Below are positions 43,212 to 54,454 of a DNA stretch of 64,000 bases, one piece after another. Numbering within the stretch: the stretch's first letter is position 1; the number at the start of each line of letters is the position of its first letter. Both the position numbers and the translations under genes were made by a program. The DNA lies in contig CM053146.1 in the NCBI GenBank assembly GCA_028571685.1, positions 20,061,431 to 20,125,430 on the forward strand. The letters run 5' to 3'. The stretch is from Heterohyrax brucei (Eukaryota; Chordata; Mammalia; Hyracoidea; Procaviidae). Below the pieces are notes generated by a model. It was not told the origin of the DNA. It saw only the letters and a program-made list of their open reading frames with translations, and made no database searches.

Positions 43212-43699
43212 AGTCACAGTAGGGGGTGAGGGGAGTGTTTGGGCAAAGTCTGCAGATGCCTGTATCTAAGGCCCCCAAAGCTGCTCTGATTTCTCCTTTA
43301 CTCTCTCTCTTCCTCGTCTGCCTTGAGGCCCTAATTACCTCCCTTGCTCTCTCCAAGGTGAGCTGGGTTTCCCGTTCTGTCTAAGTCAGGTGCCCTAAGG
43401 CATCAAGGAGAGCCTTGGCTCAGAATCCTGGGAGCCTGCGCTACTGCAAGGTCATCAGCAGGGCATTTTCTTTCCTTTGTGATCATACCTTTCTGGCTGG
43501 AGCAAGAAGGCTGCCTCCTTCACACACCTTTTGAAGTCGGAAGGGTAGAACTAGCAGATCCGGTTGGTCTCTGTCAGCAATGAAACCAGAAGTGGACTTT
43601 TCTCCCCATATGTGCTGCCTGCCCAGTACCTGGCCTTGAAGTCACCCTGTCACCCTACCCTTGCATCCTGATGGCTCTTGGTGTCTCAGGGCTTTTATA
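43212..43699. other. Unique sequence, nothing recognised
   Basis: No signal was recognised. Confidence 0.3.
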
Positions 43700-44500
43700 G
43701 ATAGATAGACTTGGCTTTAAGTGAAAATATACACAGCAAAACCCACTCCCCTTCCACAGCTTCTAGACATAATGATATGTGACACTGGTTACATTTGTTA
43801 CATTCTGATTATTTTTGTTCTGGTTGTTTCACTTTCATTTACTTTGTCTCCCTGCCCCCACCCCACCCACCCAACGCAACCTTGTCCTCTATGCTTTAAA
43901 ATAGCTGTTGACCCTTTTGTCTTACATAAACTAAACCAAACTAAAACTCACTATTGTCAATCAGGTCTTGCATAGATGACTAAAAAACAGAATACTCTAG
44001 GATGATAATCTTTACCCTTGGAGCTAAACTGTTACTTAGTTGAAAGGTAACTTCGGGGGATAGTTTCAACTCAAGGCAGCAATTCAGAGCCATAGTCTTG
44101 GAGACTCTTCCAGTCACTGGAGTCTTTAAGAACTTGAAATTCTTTTCCACATTTTTTCCCTTTTTTTCGTGGTTCATCTACTTTGTTCATGATTAGAATG
44201 TTCAGTAGTGGTAGCTGGGCACCACCTAGTTCTTCTAGTGTCAGGGTGGAAGAGGCACTGCAGTTCATGTAGACAGCCCCGTATCTTAGCTTCTTCTCTG
44301 ATTCTTGGGTTTCCTTCTTTCTCTTTTGTTTCAGACCAAAAAAAAAAAAAAAAGACAAATAGCTGTATCTTAGATGACTGCTCATAAGCTTTTAAGACTC
44401 GGACACTATTCACCACACTGGGAGGTAAAATCATAAACTTTAAGAACTGTATTATGCCAAATGACTGAACTGTCCAGCATGAGCTCACCCTTAAGCCCCT
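43700..44500 (-). mobile_element. L1 3' UTR, antisense
   Basis: The plus strand runs from 'agtgaaaatatacacagcaaaacccac' through 'tggtagctgggcaccacctagttcttctagtg' to 'tcttagatgactgctcataagcttttaagactc', the complement of the L1 3' UTR seen at 41.6 kb and 56.1 kb. Confidence 0.7.
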
Positions 44501-44555
44501 AAACCAAGATAACTAGTGCCAAGAGGTAATTGGTTATGTCTAGTTAGTATAGTGC

Positions 44556-44900
44556 CTCCCAGGTGCACAAAGGCTACCAAGGCTGTCCCATCATGTGCCA
44601 TCTACATGATCAGTCAGTTGTGCAGATTGCTGTGATCTACATGGTTTCCATGGGCTGATTTATGGACAGAGAATGTGAAGCCTTTCTTGCTAGTCCATCT
44701 TGGTCTGCAGGCTCCACCAAAACCTGTTTGGCATCATAGCAACATACTTGCTATCATAGCATTGCTATAGGAAGGCAAGGCACTATACTAACTAGATATA
44801 ACCTATCTATACTAACTAGATATAACCTATATCCTTCTCTTTCCACCAAAACCTGTTTGGCATCATAGCAACACACCTTGCCTTCTTGTTTTAACAAGTC
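44556..44900 (-). repeat. RTE-bodied SINE with a partial duplication
   Basis: 'ccatgggctgatttatggacagagaatg' and 'ccaccaaaacctgtttggcatcatagc' give the same body as the SINE at 9.3 kb. The 39-base block at 44712-44750 is repeated at 44842-44880, and a 24-base block 'ctaactagatataacctat' is also doubled in between. Confidence 0.7.
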
Positions 44901-44904
44901 TTAT

Positions 44905-45010
44905 AAGTCTCATTCCAGTGTGTTCATCTGAGAAACGTCTGTTGAGTGTCCCTTATGCCAGGCTCTGTTCCCTGAGCTCGTTTCTATGGTTTATTCTGAG
45001 CTTCTAACTT
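44905..45010 (-). repeat. L2 fragment
   Basis: 'gagaaacgtctgttgagtgtcccttatgccaggctctgttccctg' is a diverged L2 3' end complement. Confidence 0.4.
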
Positions 45011-45255
45011 TGGAGTGTGTATTACTTTTGGTCTTGCTGCTTGGCCATGAATGGGGCCTCTCTTGGGCTAAGAACTCCAACTCCCTAAATCACACGCACT
45101 TGGGACTGGTCCTCTGCCTTTGCAGTCCTTCCGGCTCCAGCTAGGGTGCCACCACTGCTGTCTGCTGCCCGGGCAGCTGGGTTTGGGCCCAGCTCTGTGC
45201 TGGGCTTTGAGTATGTCTCAGCCCCATCAGCATAACCTGGACTTCTGCTAGATTG

Positions 45256-45449
45256 TTGTTGTATGCTGCCAAGTCCATTCTGACTTTTAATGACCTTACA
45301 GGATAGAGAAGAACTGCCCTCAAGCAGTTTCCTAGGCTGCAATCTTTACAGGAGCAGATTGCCAGGTCTTTCTTCCTATGGAGCTGCTGGCAAGTTTGAA
45401 CTACTAAATGTTCCTTAGCAGTCAAGCTCTTAACCATTGTTTCACCATT
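45256..45449 (-). repeat. Afrotherian SINE, long variant
   Basis: Complement SINE flanked by a perfect 9-bp duplication, GCTAGATTG (45247-45255 and 45450-45458). Confidence 0.9.
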
Positions 45450-45458
45450 GCTAGATTG

Positions 45459-45867
45459 GGTCATACGAGACGTGAAATTGCAGGAGAATTGGGCCTGGTT
45501 CTGGGAGCCTGAGGGCATTTTCACAGCCTGTATATACGCTCTTCTCTCCACCTGAACCACTTTCCCATCTTGATCCTGCCCCCCCTTCAACCTACCGCCT
45601 TTCCATTTCTACCAAATAACGGAATAGTGTGGTCTCCAAGCTTCAGTCAGTCCTCATCCTATCCTCCTCCGTGGTCCCGGGTCCACCCCACAGAAACCGC
45701 TCCCAGGACCTCCCCGACCTCGTGTCCCAGCCTCCCGTGCCCCTCCTCTTCCCCCCAGGGATGATCCTTCCTTCTCTTTCCCCAGCTCATGCTCTCTCAA
45801 CATCTGCACCACTTTCCTAGTTGTTTGTGTTCCCTGCCATTGAGCTCTCTGCCCAGCAGGTGACCCA
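45459..45867. other. Unique sequence, C/T-rich
   Basis: A pyrimidine-rich stretch around 45560-45820 with no recognised feature. Confidence 0.3.
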
Positions 45868-46055
45868 GTGCACAGAGGCTACCAAGGCTGCCCCATCGAT
45901 CGGTTGGTTGTGCAGATTGCTGTGGTCTATAGGGTTTCCATGGGCTGATTTTTGGACATAGAATGTTAAGTCTTTCTTGCTAGTCAATCTAGGTCTGCAA
46001 GCTCTGCTGAAACCTGTTCGACCTCATAGCAACACAAACCTTCGCTGACAGACGC
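45868..46055 (-). repeat. RTE-bodied SINE, head lost
   Basis: 'ccatgggctgatttttggacatagaatg' and 'ctctgctgaaacctgttcgacctcatagc' match the SINE body at 44.6 and 9.3 kb. Its left flank 'gtgcacagaggctaccaaggctg' also matches the left flank at 44.56 kb, so both belong to one longer family. Confidence 0.7.
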
Positions 46056-46129
46056 AGCTAAGGGGCACTGGTTTGAGTAGCAGCCAGCTCTCCCACACGA
46101 TAGGGGAGACTTCTACTCCCTCCCCCTGA

Positions 46130-46280
46130 CCACACCTTAATCTTCTCAGGAAGCACATCATGATCCTCATTTTACGGATGAGAAAACTGAGGCTGCCAAT
46201 AGTTGTGCAGCCAGGAAGAGGCAGAGCACAGAGCTGTACTGTGGCTGACTGCAGACCCAGACCTGGGGCTCTGCAGGGCA
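46130..46280 (-). repeat. MIR SINE fragment
   Basis: Complement: 'atcctcattttacggatgagaaaactgaggctg'. Confidence 0.75.
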
Positions 46281-46734
46281 TCCCGTTCAGCTCACCTCTC
46301 CTGAGCAGCCCTGTCTCAGGTGACACTCATGCCCTTACCTTCGTCAGAGCCATGGCACATCAATGCACCTCTCTGCAGCCCTTTCCTCCCACTAGGCCAC
46401 CTGTGTTGAAGATGTTTCTCTATCAGGTTTAAACTAAAAACGTCATTTTCACCTCCATATTTCTGTCATTATAGTTAAGGCTGCACATGTCCTCGTTCCT
46501 GCTCCGTGAGTGGCCTCTGGTTATTAGCTCGGCTTTTCTCTCAGTTGCTGGTTTTCTTCTCACTGTGGAATGCTTTAGCATTTAAGGAAGCTCACCTTTC
46601 TGCGTTGCGATTTTTTTTCCACTTTTTTATAGTGAGATTTTAATATAACATGCAATCACATTTTCAGTATTTATTTTTTAACTTCTCCTTAGCTGTCAAC
46701 CCAACTGGCCTTCAGGAATATTCTGGGCTCTGGG
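46281..46734. other. Unique sequence
   Basis: A T-rich stretch at 46610-46680. Nothing else was recognised. Confidence 0.3.
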
Positions 46735-47760
46735 GTGTGCTGTCCCCGCTGCCGCTGACCCGACCCACCGTGCGGTGCGTGCAGCCCGTACGGCGCTAGC
46801 AGTGATTTGGAAAGACAGCCTTCCTGTTACTGTCACCTTCAGCTTTTTCAAAACCTGTATCTGATCTTTGGCTCCCGAAGTCCTGGTGAGGCGACAGGAA
46901 ATGAATAGCAGGTGGCCCCACCCAGAGAGTCTGCTGGGCAGCCCACAGGACAGAGTAGCGGAGCGGCACGTAGTTGTGACTGGGAGAGAACTCTCCAGCA
47001 GCGAGGCGAGGAAAGGCCTGGGGAAGGGGAGTGGCAGGAACACCTAGGGAGGCCCGACGCAAGGACTGGAGGGAGGGCAGCAGAGCAGAGGGTACTCCTG
47101 GTGGGAGCAACCGAAAGAACTTAGTGCGCAAGGGGACAACCTATTTGGGTGACAGAAGGAAGTCTGCTTTGCTGGAAAGGTTTCTCTAAGGCATGCGAGG
47201 GCAAAGGGCAGGCCGGGGACTCGGGAGCAGGCTGAGACGGCTCTAGGGTCCTGGCCGGGAAGCCGGACGGGACTGAGTTCTTGGCGAGCTCTGCGGGTGC
47301 CCTAATTAAGCCGTGGGTATATTTCCCAGCCCAACTGTCAACTGTGCGCTCTGAAAGCCAGGAATGAATATTCCCAAAGCGCCAACAGAAGGAAGTTCTT
47401 CATAAAAACGGAGCCCGAGGGCGTGAAGGGAAAACAAGCCCTGTTCACACGCAGGCAACAGCATCCGCTCCACACAGCCCCCGAGCAGGCGGAAACGCGC
47501 TACGACACCGGCGGCGCTGTCAACACCGCCCGCACAGATGTTGAGCGGCCCGTCACTGGGGCTCTTTTCCTGCCGAGATCGGCTGGTTCTCCGGCCCAAC
47601 AGCCCCCACCCCTTGCTCACGGGTCCTCTTGGAGGCCCAAGGAAAGGCCTCCCCCTCCAGAGGGCGAGCGCGCACAGAGCACCCGGCCACTGCCGTGCCC
47701 GGTCCCGGCGCTGCTGTGCGCGGTCTCTCAGTTCCGGGAGTTCTGAGTCCCGGGTCCCCA
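46735..47760. promoter_or_regulatory. CpG-rich block, possible promoter or regulatory region
   Basis: Two CpG-dense parts (46745-47110 and 47210-47760) include CCGCTGCCGCTGACCCGACC and CACCGGCGGCGCTGTC. Between them, 'gaatgaatattcccaaagcgcc' (about 47363) is AT-richer and could be a regulatory core. No exon or start codon ties it to a gene. The 164-codon minus-strand frame here has no domain. Confidence 0.45.
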
Positions 47761-47900
47761 GACCTGTGTTTCTGTGGCTGTTTGACCTTGGGTTAGCCAT
47801 GCCACCTCTCAGTGCTTCAACTTGCCCTTCTGAAAACTAGGGTTAATACAGTTACTCCTCGTGGGCATTAGAATTAAAGGAGACAGTGAGTATCACTGGC
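47761..47900 (+). repeat. MIR SINE fragment
   Basis: Sense MIR: 'gtggctgtttgaccttgggttagcc', 'ttctgaaaactagggttaatac'. Confidence 0.7.
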
Positions 47901-47904
47901 TATG

Positions 47905-48020
47905 AGCCTTACGATAGCTCAAACACGGAGATGATTGTGGACATGGCGCAGGACCGGGTAGCGTTTCCTTCTGTTGTACACAGGGTTGCTATGAGTTGGA
48001 ATCGACTCCAAAGCACCTAA
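47905..48020 (+). mobile_element. RTE 3' end
   Basis: 'ggacatggcgcaggaccgggtagcg', 'gttgctatgagttggaatcgactcc' and 'cacctaacaacagc' form the typical RTE tail. Confidence 0.8.
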
Positions 48021-48059
48021 CAACAGCAGAGGCCTTGCTCCCACTACCTACCTGTCAGT

Positions 48060-48440
48060 TCATGGTGCTGTGGTGGCTTGCATGTTGCAGTGATGCTGGA
48101 AGCTTTGCCACCAGTATTTCAAATACCAGCAGGGTCACCAATGAGGCTCACATTTCTGTGGAGCTTCTAGACTACAACAGACTAAGAGGAAAGGCCTGGT
48201 GATCTACTTCTGAAAATTAGCAAATAAAAATCTTATGAATCACAACCAAATATTGTCTGGTAGAGGACTAGAAGATGAGCCTCCTAGGTTGGAAGGCACT
48301 CAAGATAGACAGTGGCTGCAACAATGGACTTGTGTGCACCAGCGATGGCAAAGACGCCGCAGGACCAGACGTTTCCTTCTGTGTGGGAGCTCGGGGTCAG
48401 TGACAACTGACAATGACCTAAGCATTGCTCAGGGAGATTC
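48060..48440 (+). mobile_element. RTE derivative: 5' end joined to 3' end
   Basis: The left part (48060-48300) is the RTE 5' region ('cttgcatgttgcagtgatgctgg', 'gatgagcctcctaggttggaaggcactca'). From about 48303 it jumps to the RTE 3' end ('agacagtggctgcaacaatgg', 'gccgcaggaccagacgtttccttctg'). The whole coding region is missing, so it could only have moved with proteins from a complete RTE. Confidence 0.75.
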
Positions 48441-48984
48441 GAGGGTCACTTTACTCCCAAGATAGCTGCTAAGCTTCTGATATAGCAAAGCGCTTTCCAC
48501 TTTCTTGGCCCTAACTCCTCCTACCTCTACCCCAGCACCAGCCTCCATCCAGGTCCAGCTCTGATGTTTCTGTAAGCAGGCACACTGCTTTGCCCTCTTC
48601 TGCACCTCTGCAGATGCTTTACAGAGAGGCCATTATTCTGACTGGGGAGCCAAGCACCGGAGTGTATCTCCACCCCCCACTCTGAATAGCACCCGACTCT
48701 GCAGGCCACATCGTTAATCTCCCCAGCTCTAATCTGACCATAGGCTAGATGTCACCCCTCTCTTTACCAGCCAGCCTCTCCTCTGGCTTGGCAGCAACCA
48801 GGGCCAAGTGCCAACCCTCGTTTATTCTGTTGCTCCAATGGCTGACACAGTGCCTGGCACGTGAATGAAGTACAGATTGTGACCCGGTGGTGTGGGTGAG
48901 CAGCACCTGTAAGAACCCTCTCTCAGCCACTCAGCACCTGTAAGGAAGGCCTAGAACTCCACCCTTAGTCATTTCTTTGGGCAG
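48441..48984. other. Unique sequence, possible L2 end
   Basis: About 48820-48870 ('gacacagtgcctggcacg') may be an L2 or MIR tail. Nothing else was recognised. Confidence 0.3.
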
Positions 48985-49375
48985 GATTGGCTACATAATT
49001 TGTGGAGCCCAGTACAAGATGAAAGGAGCCCTGGTGGCACCTTGGTTAAATACTTGGCTGCTGACCCAGAGGTTGATGGTTCCAACCCATCAGCTGCTCT
49101 CTGGGAGAAAGATGTGGCAGTCCGCTTTTGGGAAGATTTACAGCCTTGGAAACCCTACAGGGCAGTTCCACTCTGTTCTAAAGGCTGCTATAGATTTGAT
49201 TTGATAGCAGTGGTTGCTTTTTTTTTTTTTTTTGAAAATGTGGGGCTATTTGTTAAGAAAATAAAGAATTTTATTGCAGCAACAACAAGTGTTAAACCAA
49301 GGGCAGAACTTGCCTGAGCAGTAAGCCCTGCACAACTGTACAGGTTGCAGGCCCATAAACTGGTCCTGCCTTTGG
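48985..49375 (+). repeat. Old interspersed repeat split by a SINE
   Basis: The flanks 'acataatttgtggagcccagtac' (left) and 'atgtggggctatttgttaag...aggttgcaggcccataaactggtcctg' (right) read as one mammalian repeat of unknown name. Confidence 0.4.
49025..49233 (+). repeat. Afrotherian SINE, long variant
   Basis: It starts GGAGCCCTGGTGGCACC, has 'gggagaaagatgtggcagtccgctt' in the middle and ends with a run of about 17 T. Confidence 0.93.
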
Positions 49376-49684
49376 ATTTTGGAGGTGAGCCTCTTCAAGT
49401 GTCTCCTATCAAAATGTCCCAGGTTTTACCTGTCCTGGAGCAATACCTGTAACATGATCACTCTGAACTGATGAGCAGCAGCTCCCTAGCTAAGAAAGAG
49501 CTTCCAAATATCCTGAGTTCAGGAGGGCAAGGATGCAGCTGTTCTTTCAAACAGGCTAGTGAAGCTCTGGTTAAACATTTTTAAAAAAGACTCCAAGGAG
49601 ATTCTCCTTTGGGATGAATCTTGAAATCACAGCTCTACAGTCCTCTGCCCTGCCCTTAATCCCGTTAGTCAAGTCAGTCTGCCT

Positions 49685-50345
49685 TTCAAAGAGTACTTAC
49701 TAAGCTCCTATTGTATGCAGAAATCGGAAACCCCGGTGGTGTAGTGGTTAAGAGCTGCAGCTGCTAACCAAAAACTCAGCAGTTCAAACCCACCAGGTAT
49801 TCCTTGGGAACCATGTAGCAGTTCTACTCTAACCTGTAGGGTCACTGTGAGTGAGAAACCACAGCAACAGGTTTCAGGTTTTTTTATATGGAGGATCATG
49901 GCAGTGACCAGTGTGGATTTGAGCCCCTGCCCTCCTCAAGCCAACATCATATAGGGAAGACAGGCAATAAATATAAATAAAAGACAAATATACAGTATAA
50001 CGCCAGGTAGTGCTAAGTACTAACTGGCAAAAAAATAAAGAGAGACAGAAGATAAAAAGTGGGACGGGGTGTAATGTTAGAGTGAGTAGGGAAGGCATTC
50101 CACGAGAGGTGTCTTGTAAGCCAGTACTTGGATAACACGAAGCGCCAGCCGTACCAAGCTCTGCGAGAAGTGTTCCAGGCTGAGGGAACACTAAGCGCAC
50201 AGGCCCTGAGGCAGGAACATGAATTGTGAAACCTGCAAGGGGCCAGGCAGGGGGAGTGTGGGAGGATATGAGATCAGAGAGGTTAAGTGGACTAGATCAG
50301 GCAGGGGCTTGCAGGCTAGGTAAGAATTGGAGGGATACCACTTGG
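49685..50345 (-). repeat. L2 LINE, split by a SINE
   Basis: 'cttactaagctcctattgtatgcag' is followed after the SINE by 'agacaggcaataaatataaataa', 'gggaaggcattccacgagagg' and 'aacactaagcgcacaggccctgaggcagg', a long antisense L2. Confidence 0.75.
49727..49886 (+). repeat. Afrotherian SINE
   Basis: GGAAACCCCGGTGGTGTAGTGG head, 'gctaaccaaaaactcagcagttcaaacccacc', then the body and a GGTTTCAGG tail. Confidence 0.93.
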
Positions 50346-50381
50346 CTAGAGGTGAGAACTCATTAGTGTAGGTGACAGATG

Positions 50382-50386
50382 GCTGT
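50382..50386. repeat. Target-site duplication GCTGT, left
   Basis: GCTGT is repeated at 50839-50843. Confidence 0.85.
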
Positions 50387-50838
50387 TGTCATGGATTGAA
50401 CTGTGTCCCCCGAAAAATGTATGTGTTGATTTGACTTGATTAGGAGTCTCAATATGGTGCCCTTCCTCCCATGTGTTGTGAATCCTGCCTCTGTGATATT
50501 GATGATGGAGAATGGTTTGCAGTTGTATTAGTGAGGCAGGACTGAAGCTACAAGCTTGTGGAATATAAAGAAGTGAGCCGAGGAAGTTGGGGACCTCAAA
50601 CTACCAAAAGAGACGCACTGAGAACAGAGCACGTCATTTAGACCCGAGGTTCCAGTGCCATGATGCTGTCACTGGATTTGGACTTATCCTACCAGACTGC
50701 GATGATTTCTTATATTGAATGGACTTGTAACTTGTTAATGGATTTGCGGCTTACCAGACTGTGACAATAAAAGCTTCTCCTGGTGAAGCCTTTCACTCAC
50801 GGTATTTTCTGTTACAGCAGTACCAGGTGACTAAGACA
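50387..50838 (+). mobile_element. MaLR-type solo LTR
   Basis: A 452-bp LTR from TGTCATGGATTGAACTGTGT to GGTGACTAAGACA, with AATAAA at about 50766 and a perfect 5-bp target duplication. It is the cleanest copy of this family in the window. Confidence 0.93.
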
Positions 50839-50843
50839 GCTGT
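50839..50843. repeat. Target-site duplication GCTGT, right
   Basis: Exact copy of 50382-50386. Confidence 0.85.
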
Positions 50844-51279
50844 CATGCCCTGCCCCCCAGGTGACTCCTAATATTTTGTAAGCTCTGCATGCTGAGCTTC
50901 TATGTTTCAGTGGGGCCAAAGAAAAGGGACACAGGAAGTGAGGATCTCTCATTCTGTGGATTTGAACCTATCTTCTGCTGGGAATGGCTTCCATTATAGC
51001 TCTCAGACTCTTAAAGCAACCCGGCAGCTTGGTCTCGAGGTTTTATCACCAGGAGTCATTCAGAAGTGATCAGCCAGAATTATCACCACTTTTAGCTTTC
51101 CAGAGTATTCATTACTGGCTTCACTCACAGCATCACTAGAATTCCAATATCCCCACCCTCACCGGGGAACAGTCATAATGTGTCCATGGGTATTGTCTTC
51201 AAGTCTTCTTCACGGGGGGGGGAAACAAAGGGGGCTTGACATTTATTCAGCCCCAAACCCATGCCTGGCAGCTAATACA
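50844..51279. other. Unique sequence
   Basis: A run of 9 G lies at about 51215. Nothing else was recognised. Confidence 0.3.
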
Positions 51280-51430
51280 CACAGCTGAAAGACATCCTTC
51301 ATCACGTCTGGATGGTGGGTACTGTTGTCCTCATTTCATAGGTAAGGAAGCTGAGGCCCAGAAGGGCTCAGGGACATAATGACACAGCTAGTCAATGACA
51401 GTGCTGGCATTCTCATTCAGGTAGGCCTGT
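51280..51430 (-). repeat. MIR SINE
   Basis: Complement: 'gtcctcatttcataggtaaggaagctgaggcccag', 'acacagctagtcaatgacag'. Confidence 0.8.
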
Positions 51431-51595
51431 GAATAGCCTGGGAGAGCTGGAGGCCAGCTGGCTGCCCCTCCTACAGGTTTCCTGGGAAGGAGACCCAAGG
51501 ACCAATGGTGTGGGGTCAGCCAGGCTCGGGCCAGGCTCGGGCCAGGTGCAGAAAGTCTTAAGTTCTGTCTGCATTTCTCCTAGGGAAGTTAGTCA
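51431..51595. other. Unique sequence with a small tandem
   Basis: GCTCGGGCCAG is repeated in tandem at about 51524-51546. Confidence 0.5.
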
Positions 51596-51960
51596 GACAA
51601 GTGCCTGCTTCATGTCTCTTCCCCCATCTACAAAATGGGGAGAATAGCAGTAGCTACCCCATGGAGTGTCTGGGTAGCACAAAGGGTTAATGCACTCACT
51701 AAAGGCAAATACATCGAGGGCTTAAGTCCACCCTCAACCCTCAGTAGAAAGTCTTGACAATCTACTTCTGAAAAGTCAGCCACTGAAAACACTATGGAGG
51801 ACCATTCTATTCTGACACATGCAGGGTCATCATGAGTCAGAATCCAGTGGCAACTGGACCCCATAGGGTCATTGTGAGAAAGAAATGAGGTAACCTATGT
51901 AACACAGCTAGAATAGTCCCTGGCACTCATTAATTACTTGAACAATCTTCACTATCATTA
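51596..51960 (+). repeat. MIR SINE split by an afrotherian SINE
   Basis: Left: 'cttcccccatctacaaaatggggagaatagcagtagctacccc'. Right: 'attgtgagaaagaaatgaggtaac...agtccctggcactcatt'. They join into one sense MIR once the inner SINE is removed. Confidence 0.8.
51665..51857 (+). repeat. Afrotherian SINE, long variant, in a MIR
   Basis: Flanked by ACCCCATGG (51656-51664) and ACCCCATAG (51858-51866). Body features are 'gtcttgacaatctacttctgaaaagtcagcc' and 'gagtcagaatccagtggcaactgg'. Confidence 0.9.
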
Positions 51961-53254
51961 TTGGAAAGTTGCAAAATAGAATTTTCTTGGTAATGCTCTG
52001 AATCAGACCCTCCAAGCCTGCTCTTCCCTGGGTTGCCCTAAAGATGATGAGCTCGGCAAAGGCTCAGCTGCAGTGGCCCTCTTTCTGTGGCAGATTGTAC
52101 TTTCTAAAATGGCAAAAGTGGTCTTTCTCTCTGACATGTTCTTGTGCGCTATGACCTTGTGCCCTCTGCCCCTCCCCCTCGTCAAGAGGTCAAGTCCAAT
52201 CCTCCTTTTCCTTGAAGCTGTTCAGAGAGAGTCAGGTAGCTTCTCTCTGGTTCTCCTGGATGCTTACATAGTGGAAGCCAGCTTCCATGTAAGAAGTCCA
52301 AGTACCTTTGGGACAGTCACACTGGTGAGACCAAGGGTAGGCACCAGATGTGCAGCTTGCCAGTGAAGTTGTATTGGACTCTCTAGACCAATCCATACAC
52401 CAGCAAATGCCATGTGCAGCAGAAGAACTCCCCAGCAAAGCCCTGCCTAGGTTCCCCACCAAGAGGCCTCGTTGAAAACAAAGAGCTCACTGTCTAAGGC
52501 AGTGGTACAGGGGGGTAGGGTGGGGAGGAGTCCACAGACAATCAGCTACAGCTGGCTGCCAGGCAGGCCAAGGTCTTAGTCTGCTCTTGGGGGTCCACTT
52601 GCTCCCACAAGGCCTGACCTGAACAGAGGGGTGGGCCCATCTGGGGCAGAGAAGATCTCTGGGAGAACCTGCAGACTGCTGTTCTCCATGGCTGTTGCCA
52701 GGAGGCCAAGGAGGGGTATCGTCTACCCCAGAGTTCACTTGCATCTGAGGCATCCAGTCAGAGCCACAGGGATGGGCTGCCCTGCCCTCAGGGAACCAGA
52801 TAAGAAGTGACCATGGTCAGGTCATCCTCTACACAGGCTTTTGTGGCCACAGCCAGCTGTGTTGCCCCAGACTGTAACCCCTACACCCTAACTTCCCTTC
52901 TCTTTGGCAACATAAAATGGGGTGGGACAGACTGCAAGAAGAGGAGGTGTCTTGGTGATCCATGCTGTGTGCTGCCAACAAGCGCTAGAAAAGGGCCAGC
53001 AAGGCTTTTCTAGTGCTTTCCAGACAGACCACTGGGACAGAGCCAGGCTACAAGGAGGGCTCAGAAACCCCCAGGGCATCTGAGATTTGCCCTATTCTCT
53101 AATGGTAATAGAGAGGAAAGCTTTTGGATGTGGGGTTATATTGAGTTGAGGGTTCTGCGTACTGACAACAACCTCATTTCTCTAATGCCACCATCTGCTC
53201 AACAGAAGGCCTAAATCTAAGGGTTTCTGGGAGAGACTTCCTTAGTATCAGTCT
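51961..53254. other. Unique sequence, nothing recognised
   Basis: About 1.3 kb without a repeat family or credible gene. Confidence 0.35.
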
Positions 53255-53345
53255 GTGTCAACTCAACATTCATTCATTCATCAAAGAGTATTGATTACCT
53301 GCCTTGCACCAGGCCTTCGCTTGGGCGGAGGTGCCAAGATGAGTG
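53255..53345 (-). repeat. L2 3' end fragment
   Basis: 'cattcattcattcatcaaagagtattgattacctgcc' is a diverged complement of the L2 tail. Confidence 0.6.
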
Positions 53346-53439
53346 TGTGCATCTCTCCCCAGCACCATGTTCAGTAATGTTATGTTGGTAGCTTGTAATT
53401 GGCCGCCATAAGAATATTCACACCACAGACAGCGGCAAA

Positions 53440-54419
53440 TGTCATAGACTGAATTGTGTTACCCAAAAAATACGTGTAGAAATTTGGCTGGGTCATGATT
53501 CCTGGGAAGTTGATTTGGTGGGTGTTTCTGCCAGCTAGTACTGCTTTAACAGAAATACCACAAAGTAGACGGCTTTAAAACAGAAGTGTTTATTCTTACA
53601 CAGTCCAGGCTACAAGTCCAAATTCAGGATGTCCACTCCAGGGGAAGGCTTCCCCTCTTGTCAACTCTGGAGAAAACTCATTGTGTTGCATTGGTCTTAG
53701 TTTGGGGAGCATCTTGGCTCTTGCACCTCAGGTGTGTAGGGACACACTGTTCTTTCAGCGCTGCTTTCCTGATGGTGTGAGGTTCCTGATTTTCTGCTTG
53801 CTTCCCTCTCTTTTTATCTCCCTAGGATGAAATGATAAAAGGTAGTACAAGCCACACTTCAGGGAAACTCCCTTAGCAAGTGTGTGGCAATCCCACCCTA
53901 ATCCTCTTTTAACGTGATCATCATGTCTATTAGCCACAGGCAGAGATTAGGCTCTACAGCACAAGAAAATCACAAAACGCAGAGCAATCACGGAAAACAA
54001 GGAATCCCAGCCCAGTCAAATTACTACACATATTTTTGGGGGGACACAATTCAATCCATGACAGTGGAGTAGGATTTAACGCATGGGATTGTGTTGTGGC
54101 TTAGGGTAGTCTCTTAGGATATAATAAAAGGGAGGCAAGCTGAGATTTGGGGATCTTGTACCATTAATAAAGAAAGCAGTGCATAGCACTGAGCCCATGC
54201 TTTGGAAAGGACCCAGGCCCCTGCACCTCAGAAGCCTCCAGTCCAGTGGAAGACTGAAGACAAGGACTTTCCTCCAGAGCTAGGAGAGAAAGCCTTCCCC
54301 TGGAGCTGACACCCTGAATTTGGACTTTCAGCTTGCTGAACTGTGACAAGCAAAATTACTCTTTATAAAGCCATTCACTTGTGGTATTTCTGTTAAAGTA
54401 GCACTGGATGACTAAGACA
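53440..54419 (+). mobile_element. MaLR-type LTR, outer, carrying another LTR
   Basis: It starts TGTCATAGACTGAATTGTGT and ends CTGGATGACTAAGACA. The flanks GCAAA (53435-53439) and GCATA (54420-54424) are a 4/5 target duplication. The LTR itself is interrupted by a reverse copy of the same family at 53523-54063. Confidence 0.85.
53523..54063 (-). mobile_element. MaLR-type LTR, inner, reversed
   Basis: Read on the minus strand it begins TGTCATGGATTGAATTGTGT and ends with 'ggtatttctgttaaagcag...'. The flanks GTGGG (53518-53522) and GTGGA (54064-54068) are a 4/5 target duplication, showing insertion into the outer LTR. Confidence 0.85.
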
Positions 54420-54454
54420 GCATATATTCAAAGACAGCCCTAGCCCTCTCTAGA

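Noticed and set aside
47306..47800. Minus-strand open frame of 164 codons
   Set aside because: It lies in CpG-rich DNA and extends into a MIR, with no domain.
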